From Corynebacterium amycolatum SK46 (lineage in GTDB: Bacteria > Actinomycetota > Actinomycetes > Mycobacteriales > Mycobacteriaceae), in NCBI RefSeq assembly GCF_000173655.1, contig NZ_ABZU01000011.1, positions 1-64,000 on the forward strand: a stretch of 64,000 nt of DNA, read 5' to 3'. The notes under the pieces were generated by a model that was not told the origin of the DNA, did not search any database, and saw only the letters and a list, made by a program, of their open reading frames with translations. The position numbers and the translations under genes are program-made. Positions 9,607 to 17,184 of this stretch are shown piece after piece; position 1 is the first letter of the stretch, and every line of letters starts with the position of its first letter.

Positions 9607-9661
9607 CCGGACCGCAGTATCTCGCAGTATCTTGAGTAATCTTGCGTATCTTGCGGTCCGG
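9607..9661. repeat. 10-bp inverted repeat enclosing four imperfect GTATCTTGC-type repeats
   Basis: Arms CCGGACCGCA (9607-9616) and TGCGGTCCGG (9652-9661) are perfectly complementary. The 35-base spacer is made of tandem near-copies of GTATCTTGC. It lies in the divergent tpx/Lrp-like promoter region, 50 bases before the Lrp-like start, so it could be an operator or a structured leader. Confidence 0.6.
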
Positions 9662-9710
9662 GCCACGCTATTCAGCGGGCCCCGCGCTTAAACTCCGAGG
9701 AAAGGCAGCC

Positions 9711-9995
9711 ATGAGTTTGATTACCGCAATTGTGTCCATCGATGTCGAAGCTGACAAGATTCCGGAGGCCGCCGAGACCATCGTCGAAATCGACGGCGTG
9801 ACTGAGGTCTACTCCGTTACTGGTGACTGGGACTTGGTCGTCGTGGTGCGCGCAACTAATCACGATGATCTGGCGGAAATCATTCCAAACCTCATCAGCA
9901 AGGTCGACGGTGTCATTCGCACTCAGACTCAGCTGGCTTTCCGCACCTACTCGCAGCACGACCTGGAAAGTGCATTCTCCATCGGGCTGGAGTAG
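9711..9995 (+). CDS. Single-domain Lrp/AsnC ligand-binding protein
   Basis: 94 residues from ATG 9711, with GAGGAAAGG as ribosome site; the upstream in-frame extension has no family support. It consists only of the Lrp/AsnC effector-binding (RAM) domain: ITAIVSIDVEADKIPEAAETI, VTGDWDLVVVVRA, the end IRTQTQLAFRTYS. No helix-turn-helix is present. Such stand-alone RAM proteins form oligomers and bind amino acids or modulate full-length partners. The target is unknown. Confidence 0.88.
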   Translation: MSLITAIVSIDVEADKIPEAAETIVEIDGVTEVYSVTGDWDLVVVVRATNHDDLAEIIPNLISKVDGVIRTQTQLAFRTYSQHDLESAFSIGLE

Positions 9996-10033
9996 TAGCG
10001 GATTCTTGCACCGAACCGTGCGGTATGCGGGAG

Positions 10034-11743
10034 CTACTTAACCACTTCCGCCATCGCGCGGCCTGCCTGGCGGCCGCTGAAAATACAGCCGCCCAGGAAT
10101 GTACCTTCCAGCGCGTTGTTGCCGTGGACGCCGCCGCCACCGAAGCCAGAGGCCTCGCCTGCGGCGTAGAGCCCCTCAAAGGGAGTTCCGTCCGGGTGCA
10201 AGCATTGGCCGTCGAGGGTCGTCTCGATGCCACCGAGCGTCTTGCGGGTCAGCATGCGCAGACGAATAGCAATCAGCGGGCCGTTCTTCGGATCCAAAAT
10301 CGGTGATGGCGGCACGGAGCGGATGATTTTGTCTCCGAGGAAGTTTCGGGCCACGTTGACGTAATTGACCTGGTAGTCCTTGGAGAAGGGATTACCGGTC
10401 TGCATGTCGCGCTGACGAATCTGTTCCTCGAGCTTCTCCAGGTCAATCTTCGGCGCTGCGGCTCCGGACTCCCCGCCCGAACTCGCCTTCACGATCTCGT
10501 TCATTCCCTCGACCAGCGTCGGCAGATTGTCGGCAACCACCCAGTCTTCGCCGTTATCCATAAACGCCTGAATCGGTGCGGCGACACCAGAGGTCACCTT
10601 GCCAATCAGCTTCTTGATCTCCTTATCGGTCAGATCCGGATTCTGTTCCGAGCCAGAGAAAATGAACTCCTTGGCCACGATGTTCTTATTCAGCACAAAC
10701 CAGGAGTAAGAGTGTCCGGTAGCCAGAATGTGCTTCATCGTGCCGACAGTATCCGCGCCCGGAATATATGGCGCAGGCAGGCGATTTCCTTCTGCGTCGA
10801 ACCACATGGCCGACGGCCCCGGGATGATACGGATACCGTGATTCGGCCACACCGGATCCCAGTTCTTCATGCCCTCGGTGTAATGCCACATGCGGTCACG
10901 GTTGACCAGGTTTGCGCCGGCCTGCTCTGCAATCTCGATGCCACGGCCGTCAACATGCTCTGGCACACCGCAGACCATATCCTTCGGCATCTCACCCAGG
11001 CGCTCGGTCGGCCAGCACTTACGCACGGCTTCCAGGTTGCCGCCAACACCACCCGTCGCAATGCATACGGCCGACCCGCGGATCTCAAAGTCCTCCCCTG
11101 TTTCCTCGCGTGACGACGCCACTCCTCGCTCTAAAGATTCACAGGGAACCAGAATCTTGCCACGCACGCCGACGGCGCGGCCATCTTCGACGATCACCTC
11201 GTCAACGCGGTGGCGATGGCAGTATTCCACCAGGCCCTTCTTCGCAGCTTCGGCGACTGGCTCTGCGAAAACGCGGACGATTTCGGGGCCTGTGCCCCAG
11301 GTGAGATGGAATCGGGGTACCGAGTTGCCGTGACCGTCGGCACGCCCCTCACCGCGCTCAGCCCACCCGACGACAGGCAGGAACTTCACGCCGAGATTGC
11401 GGAGGTAGTCACGCTTCTCCCCTGCCGCGAAGTTCAGGTAGGCCTTGGCCCACTTGCGTCCCCAATTGTCTTCCTCGCGGTCGAACTGCGCGGAGTTGAA
11501 CCAATCAGCTTCAGCGAGCTCGCGGTTGTCCTTGACTCCCAGGCGGCGCTGCTCTGGCGAGTCGACGAGAAAGATCCCTCCGAGCGACCAGAAAGCCTGC
11601 CCGCCGAGGTTGTTGGCATTCTCCTGATCGACAAGAATGACCTTCTTACCGGCCTGCGTGGCCTCATACGTCGCGACCAATCCGGCAAGTCCGGCGCCGA
11701 CGACAACAATGTCTGCAGTACGTGTGGTGCTCTGTGCGTTCAT
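10034..11743 (-). CDS. FAD-binding dehydrogenase (KstD/fumarate reductase flavoprotein superfamily)
   Basis: 569 residues from ATG 11743 (MNAQSTTRTADIVVVGAGLAGL). An N-terminal Rossmann FAD motif GAGLAGLVATYEA, the E in VILVDQENANNLGGQ, and a C-terminal FAD signature GLYAAGEASGFGGGGVHGNNALEGTFLGG. It resembles the conserved actinobacterial 'FAD-binding dehydrogenase' group; the substrate (steroid-like ketone or other) cannot be told from sequence. The only strong Shine-Dalgarno (AGGAGGTG) is 22 bases from this ATG and lies inside a hairpin (11764-11784). The gene lies downstream of the methyltransferase gene on the same strand. Confidence 0.85.
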   Translation of the reverse strand: MNAQSTTRTADIVVVGAGLAGLVATYEATQAGKKVILVDQENANNLGGQAFWSLGGIFLVDSPEQRRLGVKDNRELAEADWFNSAQFDREEDNWGRKWAKAYLNFAAGEKRDYLRNLGVKFLPVVGWAERGEGRADGHGNSVPRFHLTWGTGPEIVRVFAEPVAEAAKKGLVEYCHRHRVDEVIVEDGRAVGVRGKILVPCESLERGVASSREETGEDFEIRGSAVCIATGGVGGNLEAVRKCWPTERLGEMPKDMVCGVPEHVDGRGIEIAEQAGANLVNRDRMWHYTEGMKNWDPVWPNHGIRIIPGPSAMWFDAEGNRLPAPYIPGADTVGTMKHILATGHSYSWFVLNKNIVAKEFIFSGSEQNPDLTDKEIKKLIGKVTSGVAAPIQAFMDNGEDWVVADNLPTLVEGMNEIVKASSGGESGAAAPKIDLEKLEEQIRQRDMQTGNPFSKDYQVNYVNVARNFLGDKIIRSVPPSPILDPKNGPLIAIRLRMLTRKTLGGIETTLDGQCLHPDGTPFEGLYAAGEASGFGGGGVHGNNALEGTFLGGCIFSGRQAGRAMAEVVK

Positions 11744-11763
11744 AGTTTCGTTTTTAGACCCTA

Positions 11764-11784
11764 AACACCTCCTTTGAGGTGGTT
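11764..11784 (-). promoter_or_regulatory. Hairpin covering the AGGAGG sequence upstream of the FAD dehydrogenase
   Basis: CACCTC-CTTT-GAGGTG, flanked by partly complementary bases. On the minus strand the right arm includes the GAGGTG of the best ribosome-binding sequence. It may be a weak terminator of the upstream gene or may hide the ribosome site. Confidence 0.4.
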
Positions 11785-11860
11785 TTGCCCAAAAACGTGA
11801 TTTATTTTTGCAAGCCTTATTTATCTGGCGAACCTCCAACGCATTCGGAGCTGCCCGCTG

Positions 11861-13315
11861 CTAGTGAGGCCTGCGTGGCGCATGCACGAGCTCGACCTGT
11901 ACGAGCGTGACTTTCTCTGCTCGCACGAGCGCTTCAAACAGCGACAGGTAGTAATTCCACATCCTCCGGAACACTCTGTCGTAGCCGATACCAGCGGCTT
12001 CGCGCGCATGGGCCGCAAAGAAATCGCGCTGGAGCTGCAGAGTCGTCGCGAAGTGCGCCGGAATGTACTCTTCCGCCGCGATGCGCAGGCCGGTTTCCCG
12101 GTCCACCATCTTGCGTAGCTCTTCCATGGTGAAAAGCTGCAGCTGCGGCCACACGTAAGCGCGTACGAGGTCCAAGCTGCGCTCGGCGAGCGCATCGAAT
12201 TTTTCCGTCGCTACCACCATCTGGACGACGATGGTGCCGCGATCGACAAGCAAACGCTCGGCGTTCTTCAGCCAGCGCAACGCCCCTGCACGACCGAAGG
12301 TCTCCAGACGCCCGACGTTGATAACCGCCTCGAAGTCGGACTCGAATTCGCGTGGCGACGGAATGTTGCGATCCATCTGGATTACATCGACCGCGCCGCG
12401 CAATCCGGCCTTTTCCACCCGTTCCAGCACCGTGTCGGTGTGGTCATCAGAGACGGTAATAACCTCCGCGCCCGCTCCCCTTTCTGCAGCTCGAAGGGCA
12501 ATTTCTCCGCCTGCCGACGGCCATTCGGCCACGCGGTCGCCGGCCCGGACTCGAGCAAGATCGAGCAAGTGCTCAATATTGCGCACCTGGGCATGCAGAA
12601 AATCGGCACGCGCGACGGATTTCGGGGCATCGACATAAGTCACGTCAACTGACCAGTGCGAGGGAACCCCACCCTTGCCCGCACCACGGGCATAGTTTTG
12701 AATCTGTTCCCGCGACGAGGTTCGCACTCCGGAGGCGAACAGACCAGAACCGCCCATCAGCAATTCGCCGGAATAGAGCTCCAGCAATGAGGTCGGCAAC
12801 TCTCCCGCCATATCGGGCCCATCGAGACGCGGGCGTGAACGCGCAACCTTCATCAGACCTCGTGCCAGCGGCCCCAACGAGGCAATATCAAACTCGGCGC
12901 TGAGCAGTCGGCTGAGAAGCTCTGGCAAATCATCACTGGACCATTCGCCCGCGAGATAGGCCTCCCCCAATCCGAGCCATTCTGAATCAGCTAGTCGAGA
13001 ATAAAAAACAGGATCAATGACGCTGAAAACGACTGGACGAAACGATTCAGAACTAGTGGAAGATTCACTGCCGCCGCTAGAGCTGACACCACCGACTCCG
13101 TCGATAGCCAAATCGGTGTCACCCGTCGACCGAGTAATGAAGGACTCTCCGACAAACTCACCGGATTCGACCAGTTCAATGCCGTTGTCCTGGCAGAGCC
13201 GCTCAAAAGAGCGTTCCATCATTTCGGCACGTTTCGCTAGAAAACGCCCCTCTGGAATACGCGCAACCCGAGGCCATCGCTCTGCGTCAATTGCCTGCCG
13301 GCTTGCCGAATTCAC
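11861..13315 (-). CDS. Cyclopropane-fatty-acid synthase-like SAM methyltransferase
   Basis: 484 residues from GTG 13315, placed by AGGAGG about 10 bases upstream; a TTG start at 13336 would include that ribosome site. The N-terminal ~190 residues (FSVIDPVFYSRLADSEWLGLGEAYLAGEWSS) match the accessory domain of Cfa/CmaA-type enzymes. The C-terminal domain is a class I methyltransferase, but the usual SAM loop is altered: RVAEWPSAGGEIALRAAE instead of a DIGCGWG motif. The end (YYLSLFEALVRAEKVTLVQVELVH) is typical of Cfa. It probably modifies unsaturated membrane lipids; altered motif I leaves activity uncertain. Confidence 0.8.
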   Translation of the reverse strand: MNSASRQAIDAERWPRVARIPEGRFLAKRAEMMERSFERLCQDNGIELVESGEFVGESFITRSTGDTDLAIDGVGGVSSSGGSESSTSSESFRPVVFSVIDPVFYSRLADSEWLGLGEAYLAGEWSSDDLPELLSRLLSAEFDIASLGPLARGLMKVARSRPRLDGPDMAGELPTSLLELYSGELLMGGSGLFASGVRTSSREQIQNYARGAGKGGVPSHWSVDVTYVDAPKSVARADFLHAQVRNIEHLLDLARVRAGDRVAEWPSAGGEIALRAAERGAGAEVITVSDDHTDTVLERVEKAGLRGAVDVIQMDRNIPSPREFESDFEAVINVGRLETFGRAGALRWLKNAERLLVDRGTIVVQMVVATEKFDALAERSLDLVRAYVWPQLQLFTMEELRKMVDRETGLRIAAEEYIPAHFATTLQLQRDFFAAHAREAAGIGYDRVFRRMWNYYLSLFEALVRAEKVTLVQVELVHAPRRPH

Positions 13316-13502
13316 CCTGCCCGAACCTCCTAACAATCGCGCCGCATAAAGGTACGAATAACGAACTGAGTTTGCTCTCGCAGCCTACCGCGCAGGCACC
13401 CAGAATAGGCGGTGGCACACCGAGAGGATTACTATTGTGGCTTGCCGGCTAAAAGCCGAATCTAAAACTTCGAGAACTTTAAAGTCTGTGAGGAGAAAAT
13501 AC

Positions 13503-14924
13503 ATGACCGAGACTCCGTACCGCCCGCACTCCGGACGCCCGCACGTGGTCGTCATCGGTTCGGGTTTCGGTGGCTTGTTCGCGGCGAAGAAGTTGCAGGG
13601 CGCCGAAGTCGACGTCACTCTCATCGACCGCACTAACCACCACCTGTTCCAGCCACTGCTCTACCAGGTAGCAACGGGCATCCTGTCCTCGGGCGAAATC
13701 GCTCCGTCCACTCGCACCATCTTCGACGGTGTTCAGAACGTTCGTGTTGTCAAGGGCGATGTCACCGACATCGACGTCGAAAAGCAGGTTGTGACTTCGG
13801 AACTGGGTCACCAGACTTCCAAGTGGGAATACGACCACCTTCTGGTTGCCGCTGGCGCTGGCCAGTCCTACTTCGGCAATGATCACTTTGCCGAGTTTGC
13901 TCCGGGCATGAAGAACATCGACGACGCACTCGAAATCCGTGCCCGCATCATCGGCGCGTTTGAGCGCGCCGAGCTGACCGACGATCCGGCTGAGCGCGAG
14001 CGCCTGCTGACCTTCGTCGTTGTCGGCGCCGGCCCGACTGGTGTTGAGCTTGCTGGCCAGCTGGCCGAGCTGGCTAACCGTACCCTTGCATCGTCCTACC
14101 GCAGCTACAACCCGCACGCTGCACGCGTCGTCCTGCTCGACGGCGCACCGCAGGTTCTGCCGCCGTTTGGCAAGCGTCTGGGCCGCAAGGCTCAGAAGTC
14201 GCTGGAAAAGATGGGCGTTATCGTCAAGCTGGGCGCGATGGTGACTGACGTCAATGAAGAGGGCGTCACCTACAAGAACATGAAGGATGGAACCGAGGAG
14301 TTCATCCCGTCGTTCTGCAAGATTTGGTCCGCCGGCGTGTCCGCTTCCCCGCTGGGCAAGATGATTGCCGAGCAGACCGGCGCCGAGACCGACCGCGCTG
14401 GCCGTGTCGTTGTCAACGAGGACATGACAGCTGGTGACTACAAGAACGTCTACGTCGTGGGCGACATGTCCAACCGCGAGAACCTGCCGGGTGTTGCTCA
14501 GGTTGCTATTCAGGGTGGCGAGTACGTCGCTGAGAACATTGCTGCCGAGGCAGACGGCCGCGATGTCGCGGAGCGTCAGCCGTTCGAATACTTCGATAAG
14601 GGCTCCATGGCAACCGTCTCCCGCTTCTCCGCAGTGGCGAAGATGGGCAAGGTTGAGGTCACCGGCTTTATCGGCTGGGTCCTGTGGCTGGCCGTCCACC
14701 TGATGTTCCTCGTGGGCTTCCGCAACCGTTTCGTCTCCTGCGTCAGCTGGGGCCTGAACGTCCTGGACCGCAACCGTTGGCAGATGGTTTCCACCCGCCA
14801 GCAGATGTACGCACGCAACGCCATCGACCGCCTGGCCGAGTTCAACAAGGACAAGGCTGAGCAGGATCTGCCGCTGGAGGTTCGCGACACCCGCCGCGAA
14901 CGCCGCGCAAACAAGAACAAGTAG
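13503..14924 (+). CDS. ndh: Type II NADH:quinone oxidoreductase
   Basis: 473 residues from ATG 13503, preceded by GAGGAG. It transfers electrons from NADH to menaquinone without proton pumping. FAD motif VVVIGSGFGGLFAAKKL at residues ~14-30, NADH motif FVVVGAGPTGVELAGQLAEL at ~180, then YVVGDMSN and the quinone-site segment GVAQVAIQGGEYVAENI. A C-terminal amphipathic/hydrophobic stretch (LWLAVHLMFLVGFRNRF) provides membrane attachment. Monocistronic. Confidence 0.95.
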   Translation: MTETPYRPHSGRPHVVVIGSGFGGLFAAKKLQGAEVDVTLIDRTNHHLFQPLLYQVATGILSSGEIAPSTRTIFDGVQNVRVVKGDVTDIDVEKQVVTSELGHQTSKWEYDHLLVAAGAGQSYFGNDHFAEFAPGMKNIDDALEIRARIIGAFERAELTDDPAERERLLTFVVVGAGPTGVELAGQLAELANRTLASSYRSYNPHAARVVLLDGAPQVLPPFGKRLGRKAQKSLEKMGVIVKLGAMVTDVNEEGVTYKNMKDGTEEFIPSFCKIWSAGVSASPLGKMIAEQTGAETDRAGRVVVNEDMTAGDYKNVYVVGDMSNRENLPGVAQVAIQGGEYVAENIAAEADGRDVAERQPFEYFDKGSMATVSRFSAVAKMGKVEVTGFIGWVLWLAVHLMFLVGFRNRFVSCVSWGLNVLDRNRWQMVSTRQQMYARNAIDRLAEFNKDKAEQDLPLEVRDTRRERRANKNK

Positions 14925-14931
14925 TTAACTT

Positions 14932-14977
14932 GCAGGTGGCCAGATTAGAAAACCGCTAATCAAGGCAAGCCACCTGC
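14932..14977. terminator. Nested hairpin between ndh and thioesterase gene
   Basis: Outer arms GCAGGTGGC and GCCACCTGC, inner arms GATTAG and CTAATC. No long U-tract is present. It lies between two convergent genes, so it probably acts as a bidirectional terminator. Confidence 0.5.
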
Positions 14978-15016
14978 TAGCTTCCTACCGGGCCCGTCAC
15001 CACCTATAACGATTTG

Positions 15017-15589
15017 CTACAGCGGCTTGTCGAGTACCGCAATTCGTAGGTTGGTGCGGGCCAGAAGTTTTTCATCTGCCTTGCGGGTGTGCTCAATGCG
15101 CCACAGTTGCATGGTGCGTCCCAGGTACTCTGGCTCCGCCGTGGTAACGATTACCTCGCCAGCTCGAGCGGAGCGGTAAAAATCGGTGTTGTTGTTCACA
15201 CCGACGACCGGCTTCTTCGCACCGCAGGCAACGAAACCAGCAATAGAGCCAGCAGTCTCACCTAGCGAGCAGTAAACACCGCCATTGGCTAGGCCCCACG
15301 GTTGCAGGTGGTCGGGCCCGACCTCGAGCTCCATCTGAATTCGCTCCGGCCCGACATGGACACACTTCGTGCCCAGCAAAGTATCTAGACCGCCGATTCC
15401 GTTATCGCCCAAGGTGCTGTTAAAAACAGTCAGGTCCTCATCGCTCAGCGCTTCCTGGCTAGCCTTCATCGCCAGCGTCATATACTTGCGCAGCGCCTTC
15501 CTCTTCGCCTGCTCGGCGGCGAAAGCTGCAGAGTTAGAGTCCTGTGAACTGCCATTATTCGCAATAGTCTCGTCAGTCATGCCAAACAT
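15017..15589 (-). CDS. PaaI-like hotdog-fold thioesterase
   Basis: 190 residues from ATG 15589 (MFGMTDETIANNG); ATG 15580 is equally possible. The longer frame would overlap gnd and is rejected. The hotdog domain occupies about residues 70-185: HLQPWGLANGGVYCSLGETAGSIAGF carries the helix with the conserved Gly and Glu/Asp of PaaI/DHNA-CoA thioesterases, then DFYRSARAGEVIVTTAEPEYLGRTMQLWRIEH. Acyl-CoA hydrolysis is likely; the substrate is unknown. It is divergent from gnd. Confidence 0.85.
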   Translation of the reverse strand: MFGMTDETIANNGSSQDSNSAAFAAEQAKRKALRKYMTLAMKASQEALSDEDLTVFNSTLGDNGIGGLDTLLGTKCVHVGPERIQMELEVGPDHLQPWGLANGGVYCSLGETAGSIAGFVACGAKKPVVGVNNNTDFYRSARAGEVIVTTAEPEYLGRTMQLWRIEHTRKADEKLLARTNLRIAVLDKPL

Positions 15590-15694
15590 TGTGCCAGCGC
15601 ACGCCATCACTCGTTGCAGTTTTAACGTTAAAAGCAGTAACAATTTCTGAGTCCCAGATACAACGAACCCTGGCCAGGCTTTAAGATGGTGGGC

Positions 15695-17137
15695 ATGACC
15701 GATAACAATGAACTCGCACAAATTGGTGTCGTCGGGCTCGCCGTCATGGGCTCGAATATCGCACGCAACTTTGCCCACAAGGGGCACACCGTTGCCGTGT
15801 ACAACCGCAGCCCGGAGAAAACTCGCACCCTCATCGCTGAACACGGTGATGAAGGCTCATTCATCCCGTCCGAGACCATTGAAGAGTTCGTCGCTTCGCT
15901 GGAGCGCCCGCGTCGCGCTCTGATTATGGTTCAGGCAGGTGCCGCTACTGATGCGGTCATCGATCAGCTTGCCGACGTGATGGAGCCCGGCGACATCATC
16001 ATTGATGGCGGTAACTCTCTTTACACGGACACCATCCGTCGCGAGAAGGCTATTCGCGCCCGCGGCCTGCACTACGTTGGCACTGGTATTTCCGGTGGTG
16101 AAGAAGGCGCTCTGACCGGCCCATCCATCATGCCGGGTGGCACGAAGGAGTCCTACGAGTCCCTCGGTCCGCTTCTGGAGTCCATCTCCGCTCACGTTGA
16201 TGACGTTCCGTGCTGTACTCACATTTCCTCCGATGGCGCTGGCCACTTTGTAAAGATGGTCCACAACGGTATCGAGTACGCGGATATGCAGGTCATCGGC
16301 GAGGCCTACCACCTGCTGCGCGAGGCCGCTGGCCTCACCCCTGCCGAGATTGCAGATATCTTCCGCGAGTGGAACAAGGGCGACCTGGACTCCTACCTGG
16401 TCGAGATCACCGCTGAGGTTCTCTCTCAGGTCGATGAGAAGACCGGCAAGCCGCTGGTGGATGTCATCGTGGATGCCGCTGGTCAGAAGGGCACCGGCCG
16501 TTGGACGGTCAAGGCCGCTTTGGACTTGGGCATTCCAGTAACTGGTATTGGAGAGGCCGTGTTCGCTCGCGCCCTGTCGTCTTCCCTTGCTCAGCGTGAG
16601 GCTGCCCGCAACCTGCCGTCGGGAAGCCTGGCTAAGGCTCCGGAAGATCGCGATGCTTTTGTGGAGCGCGTCCGTAAGGCCCTTTACGCTTCCAAGATCA
16701 TTGCCTACTCGCAGGGCTTTGATGAGATTAACGCTGGCGCCAAGGAGTATGGCTGGGAAATTGACCGCGGTGCGCTGGCGACCATCTGGCGTGGTGGCTG
16801 CATCATCCGCGCACAGTTCCTGAACCGAATCAAGGAAGCGTACGACCGCAATCCGGAGCTGCCGGCGCTGGTACTCGACGAGTACTTCCGTGACCAGGTC
16901 ACCGAGTGCCTCGACGCGTGGCGCGACGTTGTCGTCACTGCAGCACAGATGGGTATCCCGGCTCCGGTGTTCTCCTCCTCGCTGGCTTACTACGACGGCC
17001 TGCGTGCGGAGCATCTGCCGGCAGCACTGGTTCAGGGGCAGCGTGACTACTTCGGTGCGCACACTTACCAGCGTGTTGACCGCGAGGGTGCTTTCCACAC
17101 CCTCTGGTCTGGCGACCGCTCCGAGGTTGAAGCGTAG
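15695..17137 (+). CDS. gnd: 6-phosphogluconate dehydrogenase, decarboxylating
   Basis: 480 residues from ATG 15695 (MTDNNELAQIGVVGLAVMGSN); ATG 15686 is possible. Oxidative pentose phosphate pathway: 6-phosphogluconate plus NADP gives ribulose 5-phosphate, CO2 and NADPH. Visible: dinucleotide motif GLAVMGSNIARNF with NRSPEKT (NADP-type), substrate motifs ISGGEEGALTGPSIMPGG, catalytic HFVKMVHNGIEYADMQ (Lys, Asn) and the all-helical C-terminus with IWRGGCIIRAQFL. Full length for the short NADP-specific type. Confidence 0.97.
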   Translation: MTDNNELAQIGVVGLAVMGSNIARNFAHKGHTVAVYNRSPEKTRTLIAEHGDEGSFIPSETIEEFVASLERPRRALIMVQAGAATDAVIDQLADVMEPGDIIIDGGNSLYTDTIRREKAIRARGLHYVGTGISGGEEGALTGPSIMPGGTKESYESLGPLLESISAHVDDVPCCTHISSDGAGHFVKMVHNGIEYADMQVIGEAYHLLREAAGLTPAEIADIFREWNKGDLDSYLVEITAEVLSQVDEKTGKPLVDVIVDAAGQKGTGRWTVKAALDLGIPVTGIGEAVFARALSSSLAQREAARNLPSGSLAKAPEDRDAFVERVRKALYASKIIAYSQGFDEINAGAKEYGWEIDRGALATIWRGGCIIRAQFLNRIKEAYDRNPELPALVLDEYFRDQVTECLDAWRDVVVTAAQMGIPAPVFSSSLAYYDGLRAEHLPAALVQGQRDYFGAHTYQRVDREGAFHTLWSGDRSEVEA

Positions 17138-17184
17138 TGTCGAAGTCTGTCGCTTCACGCTTTTGAAGTTAAAAGGGGTCTGAG

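Noticed and set aside
13479..14699. 406-residue open frame opposite ndh
   Set aside because: Shadow of codon bias in ndh; no start signal or recognisable domain.
17138..17184. TPP riboswitch before thiD-tenA
   Set aside because: Leader is only 47 bases and lacks the THI-box core.
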